Of a stretch of 7,771 nucleotides of DNA, positions 1 to 7,458 are shown one piece after another. The position numbers and the translations under genes were made by a program. The notes beneath the pieces are model-generated. The model was not told the DNA's origin. It ran no database searches and saw only the letters and a program-made list of their open reading frames with translations. Position 1 is the first letter of the stretch; each line of letters starts with the position of its first letter. The DNA comes from Bacteroidales bacterium (GTDB lineage: Bacteria > Bacteroidota > Bacteroidia > Bacteroidales > DYOH01), in contig DAOVUO010000104.1 in the NCBI GenBank assembly GCA_030632545.1, positions 1-7,771 of the forward strand. The letters are read 5' to 3'.

Positions 1-12
1 ACAGTTTTAAAC

Positions 13-151
13 CAAGTTATTTTGTTTTTTAACAAGTTGAAAAATCTGCGAATAGCGAGCTATTTAAAGAATTTTCAAGGAAGTTAAAAGGCAAAAGAAC
101 AAGTTGAAAGCGTCAAGTTATTTCGGAACAATCCCTAAGCTGAACTTGATT
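13..151. repeat. Cluster of CAAGTT words
   Basis: AACAAGTTGAAA occurs exactly at 31-42 and 98-109, CAAGTTATTT exactly at 13-22 and 114-123, and an inverted AACTTG lies at 144-149. The two word types are arranged symmetrically (outer, inner, inner, outer) but all in direct orientation. The stretch has no open frame of note. It may be a decayed repeat or a binding-site cluster for something left of the window. Confidence 0.35.
51..64 (-). terminator. Possible hairpin terminator after the cvfB-like gene
   Basis: AATAGCGAGCTATT forms a six-pair stem with a two-base centre, about 100 bases past the cvfB-like stop. On the minus strand it is followed, after CGCAGA, by a run of five T. The stem is short and the T run is offset, so this is only a candidate. 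Confidence 0.25.
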
Positions 152-161
152 AAAAGTATTT

Positions 162-1010
162 CTATTTAGATGATTTTTTGTTTTTTAGCTTAATTCCGTT
201 TTCTTTTATTTCTATAAGCTTTTGTTTATACAAACTTCCAATGCTTTTTTTGAATGCTTTTTTACTCAATCCTAAAATTATTTTTATTTCTTCAGGATTG
301 CTTTTGTCCGTAAGCTTTAGAAAACCATCATGTTCCTTTATGGCAGAGAGTATAATTTCTGAGTTTTTATCAATGCTATTTTTATATCCTTGGCGTTCGA
401 GCACAATATCAAGCTTTCCATCATCTCTTACTTTTTTAATATAGCCTTTTATTCTATCGCCAGCTTTTATATTTTGATGAATATCGGATTTAAAAATTAG
501 TCCTCTATACAAATTATTTACAATAACATTCATTCCAAGCTCAGTCATATTGTAAAGTAATAAATCTACTTCATCGCCTTCTTTTACATCAATTTCGTCG
601 GTATAAGTAAATTCTCTCTCGTTGTTGGAGCCAATTAGGCGTTCGGTTTGGTCGTCTTTTAGCAAAAATATCAAATACCATTCACCTTGTTTCATTTTTA
701 CGGTTTGCTCTGCATAAGGAACGAGCAAATCTTTAGGTAAACCCCAGTCGACAAAAGCGCCAATTTTGTTTACTTCTTTTACTTGTAAGTAAGCAAATGT
801 TTCTAACTCAATAATGGGTTTTAATGTTGTAGCAACAATTCTATCTTCCGAATCTTTGTAGATAAATACGTCAATTTCATCGTTAAGATTCATTTCTTCT
901 GTAACATAGGCTTTGGGCAAAAGCACATCATTTGTTCTTTCATCTTCGAGAAAACAGCCATGATCAGAGAATCTATCAATTCTTAGTTTGTTTATTTTTC
1001 CAATTTCCAT
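162..1010 (-). CDS. cvfB: CvfB/YitL-family S1-domain RNA-binding protein
   Basis: The protein has 282 residues, the usual length for the CvfB (YitL) family: three S1-type OB folds followed by a small winged helix. It should be a cytoplasmic RNA-binding protein; family members affect virulence-factor and other gene expression in Firmicutes, but the role in Bacteroidota is not established. S1-like units lie at about residues 1-63 (opening MEIGKINKLRI, with the DHGCFLED strand), 68-130 (LQVKEVNKIGAFVDWG, then KDLLVPYAEQ) and 144-207 (LGMNVIVNNLYRGLIF, then GDRIKGYIKKVRDDGKLDI). The winged helix is about 215-275 (LGLSKKAFKKSIGSLYKQKLI), and the tail is lysine-rich. The ATG at 1008-1010 begins directly on the first S1 strand; no Shine-Dalgarno is visible. 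The stop is TAG. It lies 181 bases downstream of a kinase gene on the same strand, with its own promoter-like box, so a separate transcript is likely. Family assignment is confident; the symbol is by homology only. Confidence 0.9.
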   Translation of the reverse strand: MEIGKINKLRIDRFSDHGCFLEDERTNDVLLPKAYVTEEMNLNDEIDVFIYKDSEDRIVATTLKPIIELETFAYLQVKEVNKIGAFVDWGLPKDLLVPYAEQTVKMKQGEWYLIFLLKDDQTERLIGSNNEREFTYTDEIDVKEGDEVDLLLYNMTELGMNVIVNNLYRGLIFKSDIHQNIKAGDRIKGYIKKVRDDGKLDIVLERQGYKNSIDKNSEIILSAIKEHDGFLKLTDKSNPEEIKIILGLSKKAFKKSIGSLYKQKLIEIKENGIKLKNKKSSK

Positions 1011-1018
1011 AATTGGTG

Positions 1019-1026
1019 CAAAGGTA
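1019..1026 (-). promoter_or_regulatory. Possible Bacteroidota -7 box for the cvfB-like gene
   Basis: Read on the minus strand this is TACCTTTG, an exact match to the Bacteroidota -7 consensus TAnnTTTG. It ends 8 bases before the ATG, so a transcript from it would be almost leaderless. I see no TTG-type -33 element at the expected 17-23 base distance, which weakens the call. A second TAnnTTTG match (TAATTTTG) lies further upstream at 1074-1081, also without a -33 partner. Either could be chance in A+T-rich DNA. Confidence 0.3.
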
Positions 1027-1105
1027 TAAAATTTATACGCACTCGATTTATTTTAAGCGGTATTTTCCTTATTCAAAATTACTCACATTTACTAATATAA
1101 TACTT

Positions 1106-1120
1106 CCCCAATGTTCGGGG
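1106..1120 (-). terminator. Weak hairpin between kinase and cvfB-like gene
   Basis: CCCC and GGGG arms enclose a seven-base loop and form the only G+C-rich inverted repeat in the 181-base gap, about 70 bases past the stop of the 1039-residue kinase. No run of T follows it in the minus-strand transcript, so it is not a canonical intrinsic terminator. It could act as a transcript 3' end, or be chance. Confidence 0.2.
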
Positions 1121-1165
1121 CTGGCTGTTAAGTTTTAAGTTAAAATGTAAAATTCAATCTGATTT

Positions 1166-1177
1166 TCAAGTACTTGA
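1166..1177. repeat. Perfect 12-base palindrome downstream of a kinase stop
   Basis: TCAAGTACTTGA is a perfect palindrome 14 bases beyond the stop of the 1039-residue kinase. As RNA it would give only a four-pair stem, so it looks more like a dimeric protein-binding site or a chance palindrome than a terminator. Its CAAGT half-site resembles the CAAGTT words clustered at the left edge of the window. Confidence 0.3.
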
Positions 1178-1191
1178 TTTTTAGCTTATTC

Positions 1192-4100
1192 TCAATTTTT
1201 ATTTAAATACTTTGCAATTGTATTTGTTAATAAATTTTCATCAATAGGTTTTGTAAGATAATCATCAAAAACATGGCTAAATTTTTCTATTTCTTCTTTT
1301 GTTGCATTTGCTGTAATTGCAATTACTGGAATTGCTTTTATTCTGTTGTTATGACGAATAAATTTTGTTGTTTCGTAGCCATTTAATCCTGGCATTTGAA
1401 TATCCATTAAAATTAAATCAGGCGTATAATTTTTCAATAATTCTAAAGCTTCTATTCCTGTGTTAGCCTCCTTTAATTCAATATTTTCATTTTCAAGAAA
1501 TGCAGCAATTAATTCTCTATTGTCTTCAACATCTTCAACATGAAGTATTTTTGACTTTTTTAAATCTGTACTTGATTTTTCTTGATTTTTCACTTCAATA
1601 TGTTCTGTAGGTAATATTTCCACATTTCTAAATTCAATTTTAAATACAGAACCTTCACCAATTTTGCTTTCTACCAAAATTGAGCCATCCATAAGTTCAA
1701 TAATTCGCTTAGTAATTGTTAAACCAAGTCCAGTACCTCCATATTTTTTAGTAATTTGTCCTTCAACTTGCCTAAAACTGTCGTAAATAATATGTGTTTG
1801 TTTTTTCGAAATGCCTATACCTGTATCTTTTACTTCAATAATCAGCTTAGTTTTTTGAGTCTCGTTTTTGGATGTTTCTTTATTTACCACTGGGGCTGTG
1901 GTAGTATTAATTGAAACCGATCCTATTTCGGTAAATTTCAGGGCATTATTAATTAAATTTATCAAAATTTGCTTTAAACGCAATTCGTCAATTGACAAAA
2001 ATTTGGGCAGTTTTTCATCAATGTTTATGTTTAGTGCTATATTTTTTTTGTAGAATAACTCTGAAAACATACTTTGTATTTCATTAAATACGTTCTGCAT
2101 ATTTGTTGGTTCATTCTGAATTTCAATTAATCCTGCTTCTATTTTTGACAAATCAAGAATGTTGTTTATTATTTTTAGTAAGTGATTGCTGTTTTTTGAA
2201 ATTTTTTCGGCGTAAGAAAGTTGCTTTTTGTCGATTATCTTTCTTTGTAAAATACTCGAAAACCCTATAATTGCATTCATTGGTGTTCGAATTTCGTGGC
2301 TCATATTTGCCAAAAATTCGCTTTTTAAGTGATTGGCTTTTTCGGCTTGCTGCTTGGCTATATGTAATTTTTGCTCGCTTTTTACAAGTAATTGATATTG
2401 TGTTTCTATTTCTTTAAGTCTATCTCTACGTTCTGTAATGTCGTGAAAAACTGTTAATTTATTGTTGTTCTCGAGCAATATATTATTTACTATAAGTGTT
2501 TTATCTTTGTTTTCGATTTCATATTCTATATTTGTTTTTGAATCTTTTAGTTTATCATAAATACACCAATCGCATTTATTTTCAATGTTATATATCGCTT
2601 TGTGGCATTTTTCCCCCACTGGATTTCTACCAATTTTTTTTCTTAAAACTGAGTTTACATAGGTAATTTTTGAGTCGGGTGTACTTATGTATATTCCATC
2701 TTGAAATGTATCTAAAATTTTTCGCTGTTTTTCTTCAACTTTTTCAATGTATTTGTATTGTGCTTCAATTTCCTCGTTTGTGCTAAGTAATTCTTCGTTA
2801 TTCTGCTGTAACTCCTCTTCCGAAGCCATTAATTCTTCGTTATTTTGTTGTAATTCCTCTTCCGAAGCCATTAATTCTTCGTTTAGAGCAGCGTATTCTT
2901 GATTTTGTAGTTTTATTTGTTCTATTTGTTTTATTTGTTCTGTAATATTTTTTATAGTGCCTACAACAACAAGTTCTTGTTTGTATTTAATAATTTTTCC
3001 AGTTATTTCTACTGGAATTTCAGTGCCATTTTTGTGTATTATATTGGCTTCAATTCTTGTGAGTAGTTCTTTAGCAAATAGTTCGTCAATTTTAGCATGA
3101 TATTTAGAAATTTCGTCTTTCAATATATAGTTAGTAAATGTTTCTCCTATAAGATCTTGGGGTTTGTATGCAAGAAAATTTTCAATTTGTTTGTTTAAAT
3201 ACAAAAATTTACCTTTTTGGTTAACCATAAACACAATATCGTTGTTTGCATCTAAAATCTGTTTGTAATTTTCGTCCATTTCGTTTATTTTCTCGTTTTT
3301 TGTTAAAACAATAAATATAAATAAACCAATGAGCAGAATAACAATAAATGTAATAATTTGAGTTTTTACATAATTGTTCTTATAAGCATTAATTTCAGAG
3401 TCTTTTTTGTATGAAAAAATATAGGCAACAGGTATTCCTTCCACATTATTTATTGATACAAAAGAAGCTAAGTAGTGGGTATTGCTTATTTGAGTATAGA
3501 CAGTGAAATTTTTGTGTTTTTCCAAATTAGCAGCAATTTGTTCCTTAATTTTTTTATCAATTTTTTTTAGCAAATTAAGTGTATCGCCTTTATAATGTGA
3601 GCATTTTTTTTCGTGTACATAGTTAGTAGAAATTATACTTTGTGTATATTCTTTTTTTACATCTTTAAATACCTTTGAGTCTACAATTTTTTTATTTATC
3701 ATAAATCCAAAAACAGTATTTCCATTATCATTTAATATTTTTTTTAGGGCTTCAAAAGAAAAGCTAGTTTCTACACTCCCAATGTGTACATTTTCGCTAA
3801 ACAAAGGAAATACATAACGAAATCCGTAACTTGCTCTACCTTCTTCAAAACCCGAATGATTTTGCTTTGTTAAATTTGTCATTTTCACCGAGTAGCGCAC
3901 ATTGCATAAATCGTCTCCAAATTTTTGGGGTCGATGAAAACGCAAAAAACTTTCGTTATCGGGTAAATGGAACTGCATTTGCTTAACATTGCTTGATTTG
4001 AGGTATTTGTATACAGGAAGTAATAGTTCGTATAAACTATCACGAATTATTTTTTTTTGGGGGTCTTTGGCATTGGCTGCTTTACTATATAGTTTTAAAA

Positions 4101-4311
4101 CACTTGGAGTATTAATTGTTTGCTCAAAAATATTTTTTGTAAGTAAAGTATAAGCTTTTTGAGCATCTTTTTGTTTTACTTCCAGCTCGTTTGTCTGTTT
4201 ATCTAAATATTGTGCTAATTTTAGTTCATGAGTATCTTTAATTTTAAGATAAGCTATTAATTCTATAACGATAAGGCCGATTATTATAATGGTGTTTTTT
4301 GTTGTTGTCAT
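1192..4311 (-). CDS. Membrane hybrid histidine kinase: dCache, PAS, coiled coil, Cys-PAS, kinase, receiver
   Basis: This is a 1039-residue sensor kinase. Transmembrane helix 1 (about 8-22) and helix 2 (about 317-337) bracket a periplasmic dCache_3-type sensor carrying FLRFHRPQKFGDDL (122-135), GFEEGR (154-159) and HIGSVE (176-181). In the cytoplasm follow PAS 1 (about 346-460), a glutamate-rich coiled coil (about 461-530) with three 14-residue repeats, and a PAS-like domain (about 525-630) with Cys569, Cys580 and Cys583. The HisKA H-box phospho-acceptor is His672 (NMSHEIRTPMN). The ATPase has N-box Asn785/Asn789, Asp829 in KDTGIGI, and GGTGLGL at 858-864. The receiver (about 920-1039) has Glu926/Asp927, phospho-acceptor Asp970, Thr1000 and Lys1021, so all catalytic residues are present. 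There is no Hpt or DNA-binding domain, so phosphate must pass to a partner elsewhere. The start is set by the short cytoplasmic lead before helix 1. It is a tandem paralogue of the upstream kinase (139-base gap). Ligand unknown. Confidence 0.95.
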   Translation of the reverse strand: MTTTKNTIIIIGLIVIELIAYLKIKDTHELKLAQYLDKQTNELEVKQKDAQKAYTLLTKNIFEQTINTPSVLKLYSKAANAKDPQKKIIRDSLYELLLPVYKYLKSSNVKQMQFHLPDNESFLRFHRPQKFGDDLCNVRYSVKMTNLTKQNHSGFEEGRASYGFRYVFPLFSENVHIGSVETSFSFEALKKILNDNGNTVFGFMINKKIVDSKVFKDVKKEYTQSIISTNYVHEKKCSHYKGDTLNLLKKIDKKIKEQIAANLEKHKNFTVYTQISNTHYLASFVSINNVEGIPVAYIFSYKKDSEINAYKNNYVKTQIITFIVILLIGLFIFIVLTKNEKINEMDENYKQILDANNDIVFMVNQKGKFLYLNKQIENFLAYKPQDLIGETFTNYILKDEISKYHAKIDELFAKELLTRIEANIIHKNGTEIPVEITGKIIKYKQELVVVGTIKNITEQIKQIEQIKLQNQEYAALNEELMASEEELQQNNEELMASEEELQQNNEELLSTNEEIEAQYKYIEKVEEKQRKILDTFQDGIYISTPDSKITYVNSVLRKKIGRNPVGEKCHKAIYNIENKCDWCIYDKLKDSKTNIEYEIENKDKTLIVNNILLENNNKLTVFHDITERRDRLKEIETQYQLLVKSEQKLHIAKQQAEKANHLKSEFLANMSHEIRTPMNAIIGFSSILQRKIIDKKQLSYAEKISKNSNHLLKIINNILDLSKIEAGLIEIQNEPTNMQNVFNEIQSMFSELFYKKNIALNINIDEKLPKFLSIDELRLKQILINLINNALKFTEIGSVSINTTTAPVVNKETSKNETQKTKLIIEVKDTGIGISKKQTHIIYDSFRQVEGQITKKYGGTGLGLTITKRIIELMDGSILVESKIGEGSVFKIEFRNVEILPTEHIEVKNQEKSSTDLKKSKILHVEDVEDNRELIAAFLENENIELKEANTGIEALELLKNYTPDLILMDIQMPGLNGYETTKFIRHNNRIKAIPVIAITANATKEEIEKFSHVFDDYLTKPIDENLLTNTIAKYLNKN
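2758..2883 (-). repeat. Three tandem 42-base repeats in the kinase coiled coil
   Basis: Three in-frame units encode residues 477-490, 491-504 and 505-518 of the 1039-residue kinase. The first two (2842-2883 and 2800-2841) encode the same peptide, NEELMASEEELQQN, and differ at only three bases, all T/C and all silent. The third (2758-2799) is diverged, NEELLSTNEEIEAQ. Fourteen residues are two heptads, so gaining or losing a unit lengthens the signalling coiled coil without breaking its register. Confidence 0.95.
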
Positions 4312-4320
4312 GTGTTATAG

Positions 4321-4343
4321 ATTCAAAATTATTATTCAAAATT
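4321..4343. repeat. Direct repeat of ATTCAAAATT upstream of a kinase
   Basis: Two exact copies of ATTCAAAATT (4321-4330 and 4334-4343), three bases apart, begin 10 bases upstream of the kinase start at 4311. A third exact copy lies at 1071-1080, upstream of the cvfB-like gene. Read on the minus strand, the copy nearest the gene and the one at 1071 continue into TAATTTTG, a match to the -7 promoter consensus. They may be promoter elements, a binding site, or A+T-rich coincidence. Confidence 0.4.
4324..4331 (-). promoter_or_regulatory. Possible -7 box for the downstream kinase
   Basis: The minus strand reads TAATTTTG, matching TAnnTTTG, 12 bases before the ATG at 4311. There is no TTG at the 17-23 base spacing expected of a -33 element. 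If real, the 1039-residue kinase has its own promoter as well as possible read-through from the upstream kinase. Confidence 0.28.
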
Positions 4344-4450
4344 TTTGCTTACGCTGTGTACGTTATTTCAATAATATTGTTTGGAAATATCTTATGTTTT
4401 TAAATATAAAATCAAATAAAACTTTCAGACAGTTGATTTTCAGTCCATTG

Positions 4451-7369
4451 TCAGTTCGTATTTAAAAATTTTTCAATTGTTTTTGTTAATATATTTTCAT
4501 CAATAGGTTTTGTAAGATAATCGTCAAAAACATGGCTGAATTTTTCAATTTCTTCAATTGTTGCATTTGCTGTAATTGCAATTATTGGAATTGATTTTAT
4601 TCTGTTGTTGTTACGAATAAATTTTGTTGTTTCGTAGCCATCAATGCCATCCATTTGGATATCCATTAATATTAAATCGGGGGTATAATTTTTAAGTATT
4701 TCAAGCGATTCATTTCCTGATGCAGCTTCTTTTAACTCAATGTTTTTATTCTCAAAAATTGCGGCAATTAAATCTCTATTGTATTCATTATCCTCAACAT
4801 GCAGTATTTTTGATTTTTTGATAGTAGTCTGATTAACACTTTTTTCTATAATCTCTTCTTGCTTTGAATGATCAATTTCTACATTTTCCAAAATAATGGT
4901 AAATATAGACCCAATATTTATTGTACTTTCAACTTTAATTTTTCCACCCATAAGTTCAACAAGGTGTTTGGTAATTGAAAGTCCAAGTCCTGTTCCGCCA
5001 TGTTTTCTTGTTCTTTGTCCTTTTACCTGAGTAAAACTTTCAAAAATAAGTTTTAATTCATTTTCTGGAATTCCTATCCCTGTGTCTTTTACTTTAATTA
5101 TTAAATCAATATTTGTAGGTTTTGAACTTTGTATAGCTGATACAATAATAGAAATAGAACCTTTTTGAGTAAATTTTAACGCATTACTTACTAAATTCAA
5201 TAATGCTTGTCTAATGCGCAAAGTATCAACTACTAATGATTTTGGCAAGTTCTCCTCAAAAGTTATATTTATAGGAATTAATTTTTGTTGCGAAAGTTCT
5301 GAGAAAATAAGTGGAATTTCGTTAAAAATATCGTGTAGTTTTGCAGATTCCTTTTGTATTTCTAATTGCCCAGCCTCAATTTTCGATAAATCTAAAATGT
5401 CGTTTATTAAATCTAGTAGATTTGCTCCACTTTTTGCAATTCTATCAATATAAGAAAGATGTTTTTTATCTTTGATTCTTTTTTTCAAAATACCTGAAAA
5501 TCCTATAATTGAATTCATTGGGGTACGAATTTCGTGGCTCATGTTTGCCAAAAATTCACTTTTTAGTCTATTAGCTGTTTCTGCTTCTTTTTTAGCTACT
5601 TTCAGCTCTTTTTCTGCTTTTTTTCTGTCAGTAATATCTAAAAATGTTATTTGAATTGCTTTATTATTTTCAAAATTTATTTGTTTTCCAAAAACTATCA
5701 CGTCAATGGTTTTTCCATCTAGGCGCAAAAATTTTTGTTCGGAATAAAAATCTTTTTTATTCTCAAATAATTCTTTTATCGCTTGTTTTGATTCTGGAAT
5801 ATAATTTGGGTGTATAAAATTAATTACCGATTTTCCGTAGAGTTCATCTTCATTTTTAGCCTTCAATATTTTTATTACCGCTGGATTCACATATTTAATT
5901 TTATTGTCAATTCCGTGAATAACAAGTGGCATAATAGCATTTTCGGCTAAATTTTTAAATTTCAGTTCACTTTCTATTAAATCATTCTCAGCTTTTTTCT
6001 TATTTGTTATATCTTGAATAATTGCAAATAAGTGTTTTTTATTATCTATATTAATAATTGAAACATACACTTCAACATCTTTTATTTCGCCATTTTTTAG
6101 TTTATGCTTAGACTGAAAAAAATGAGTATTTTCTCTTATCACAGATTTTAGTGTCTTATTAATTATATCAGCCGATTTAAAGTTTATATCATATATTGAT
6201 TTTTGAATAAATTCATTTTTTGAATAACCATAAAAAGCGATTGCTGATTTATTAGCTGCTAATATTTTTCTGTTGTTTAAATTTAATTGCAACATTATGG
6301 CACTATTATTTTCAAAAAAAATTCTGAATTTCTTTTCACTTTCATTTAATTTTTCACTTTTAATAAAAGTCAACAAAATAAATAAAGCAATTAGCCCAAT
6401 TACAATTGTTGATATAATATGAGTTCTGGTATTATCTGTTATATATTTTGCAATAATCGTATCTTTTTGATAAGAAATGATATAAGCCGCAGGTTTTCCT
6501 TCAACATTATTTATTGAGATAAAAGAAATAATGTAATTATTTTTATTAATCTTTTTAAAAATTGTGAAATTTTCATTTTTAGCCAATTTATCTGCAATTT
6601 CACTACTAATGCTTTCGTCAATTTGTTTCAAAAAATTCAAACTATCATTACTATAATGAATAAATTTTTTTTCGTTGCTGTAATTAGCTGAAAGTATTGA
6701 TGGTATGTAGTTGTCTTTTTCGTTTTCAAAAACCTTTTGCTCAATAATCTCATTTTTTAGCATAAAGCCATAATCACAATTTTTATATTGTCGCATCTGC
6801 TTGTTTATTGCCTCAAATGAATAACTTATTTCTATGCAGCCAATATGTGTACTGTCCAAAAATATTGGGTAAATATTCCTAAATCCGTTGTAGGTTCTGC
6901 CTTCTTCAAAACCTGTATATATTTGTTTTGTTTTATTAGCCATTTTTACCGAATACCTAATATCGCTTAAGTCATCGCCATATTTATGAATTCTGTGGAA
7001 ACGTAAAAAAGTTTCGTTATTTGGAAAAATAAAAATAAACTGTCTAATATTACTTAATTTAAGGTATTCATAAGTTGATGTAAGCATATTGTGTATACTA
7101 TCTCTTATTTCTTTGCGTTTTAAGCCATCTTTGTAGGCTGTGTTAAACAGTTTTAGTATTTCTGGTTTATTAATATTTTGTGAAAAAAAATTTTTTGTAA
7201 ACAAGGTGTATGAATTTTGTGCTGAAATTATTTTTATTTCAAGTTCGTTAGTTTCCTTTTCTAAAATCATGTTTACTTCATGCTTATGAAAATCTTCAAT
7301 CTTGAGAAAAGCCAATATTTCTATTATAATAAATACGCTAAATAATAATGCAGTTTTCTTTTTTCTCAT
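4451..7369 (-). CDS. Membrane hybrid histidine kinase: dCache, PAS, PAS, kinase, receiver
   Basis: This 972-residue sensor kinase is a paralogue of the next gene downstream. MRKKK precedes transmembrane helix 1 (about 7-22). A periplasmic dCache_3-type sensor carries FLRFHRIHKYGDDL (121-134), GFEEGR (153-158) and SINNVEGKPAAYI (285-297); helix 2 is about 317-336. Two ordinary PAS domains follow (about 345-458, containing AFYGYSKNEF, and about 466-585, ending FLDITDRKKAE), then a short coiled linker. The H-box is NMSHEIRTPMN with His612. The ATPase shows Asn725/Asn729, Asp762 in KDTGIGI and GGTGLGL at 791-797. The receiver (about 853-972) has Glu859/Asp860, Asp903, Thr933 and Lys954, but the proline normally four residues after the phospho-acceptor is Asp907. 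It lacks the repeat-bearing coiled coil and the cysteine cluster of its paralogue. No Hpt or DNA-binding output is attached. The 402 bases upstream hold no gene, so it is probably first in its transcript. Ligand unknown. Confidence 0.95.
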   Translation of the reverse strand: MRKKKTALLFSVFIIIEILAFLKIEDFHKHEVNMILEKETNELEIKIISAQNSYTLFTKNFFSQNINKPEILKLFNTAYKDGLKRKEIRDSIHNMLTSTYEYLKLSNIRQFIFIFPNNETFLRFHRIHKYGDDLSDIRYSVKMANKTKQIYTGFEEGRTYNGFRNIYPIFLDSTHIGCIEISYSFEAINKQMRQYKNCDYGFMLKNEIIEQKVFENEKDNYIPSILSANYSNEKKFIHYSNDSLNFLKQIDESISSEIADKLAKNENFTIFKKINKNNYIISFISINNVEGKPAAYIISYQKDTIIAKYITDNTRTHIISTIVIGLIALFILLTFIKSEKLNESEKKFRIFFENNSAIMLQLNLNNRKILAANKSAIAFYGYSKNEFIQKSIYDINFKSADIINKTLKSVIRENTHFFQSKHKLKNGEIKDVEVYVSIINIDNKKHLFAIIQDITNKKKAENDLIESELKFKNLAENAIMPLVIHGIDNKIKYVNPAVIKILKAKNEDELYGKSVINFIHPNYIPESKQAIKELFENKKDFYSEQKFLRLDGKTIDVIVFGKQINFENNKAIQITFLDITDRKKAEKELKVAKKEAETANRLKSEFLANMSHEIRTPMNSIIGFSGILKKRIKDKKHLSYIDRIAKSGANLLDLINDILDLSKIEAGQLEIQKESAKLHDIFNEIPLIFSELSQQKLIPINITFEENLPKSLVVDTLRIRQALLNLVSNALKFTQKGSISIIVSAIQSSKPTNIDLIIKVKDTGIGIPENELKLIFESFTQVKGQRTRKHGGTGLGLSITKHLVELMGGKIKVESTINIGSIFTIILENVEIDHSKQEEIIEKSVNQTTIKKSKILHVEDNEYNRDLIAAIFENKNIELKEAASGNESLEILKNYTPDLILMDIQMDGIDGYETTKFIRNNNRIKSIPIIAITANATIEEIEKFSHVFDDYLTKPIDENILTKTIEKFLNTN

Positions 7370-7425
7370 TTCGTAAGTTCTGTTTAATCAAAGGGATAAC
7401 AAAATGTGCTTATTATGCCAGAAAG

Positions 7426-7458
7426 CTAAAATATTGAAAAAAGTTCATATATCGTCAA
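7426..7458 (-). promoter_or_regulatory. Possible promoter of the 972-residue kinase
   Basis: On the minus strand a TTG (7456-7458, within TTGACG) is followed after 22 bases by TATTTTAG (7426-7433), one mismatch from TAnnTTTG. The spacing is within the 17-23 bases described for Flavobacterium promoters. The start codon is 56 bases downstream of the -7-like box. The arms of the inverted repeat at 7428-7464 overlap both elements, so a dimeric regulator or a DNA structure there could control the promoter. This is inferred from consensus matching only. Confidence 0.3.

Noticed and set aside
178..444. 88-codon open frame on the plus strand
   Set aside because: It lies wholly antisense to the cvfB-like gene, and its Phe/Ser/Ile-rich product is typical of the complement of A+T-rich coding DNA.
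1133..1145. TTTTAAGTTAAAA palindrome as a terminator
   Set aside because: It is all A/T apart from the central base, so it would be too unstable as a hairpin and is expected often at this composition.
1868..2053. 61-codon plus-strand frame
   Set aside because: It is antisense to the conserved ATPase region of the 1039-residue kinase, with no recognisable features.
4369..4379. CAATAATATTG palindrome between the kinases
   Set aside because: Five-base A+T-rich arms are expected by chance in this sequence, and nothing ties it to a promoter.
1160..4442. Shared TGATTTTCA downstream of both kinases (1160-1168 and 4434-4442)
   Set aside because: It is short, at different distances from the two stops, and without other flanking similarity, so it is probably chance rather than a remnant of the duplication.
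5214..5654. Two plus-strand frames of 79 and 60 codons
   Set aside because: They are antisense to the HisKA/ATPase region of the 972-residue kinase; compositional shadows.
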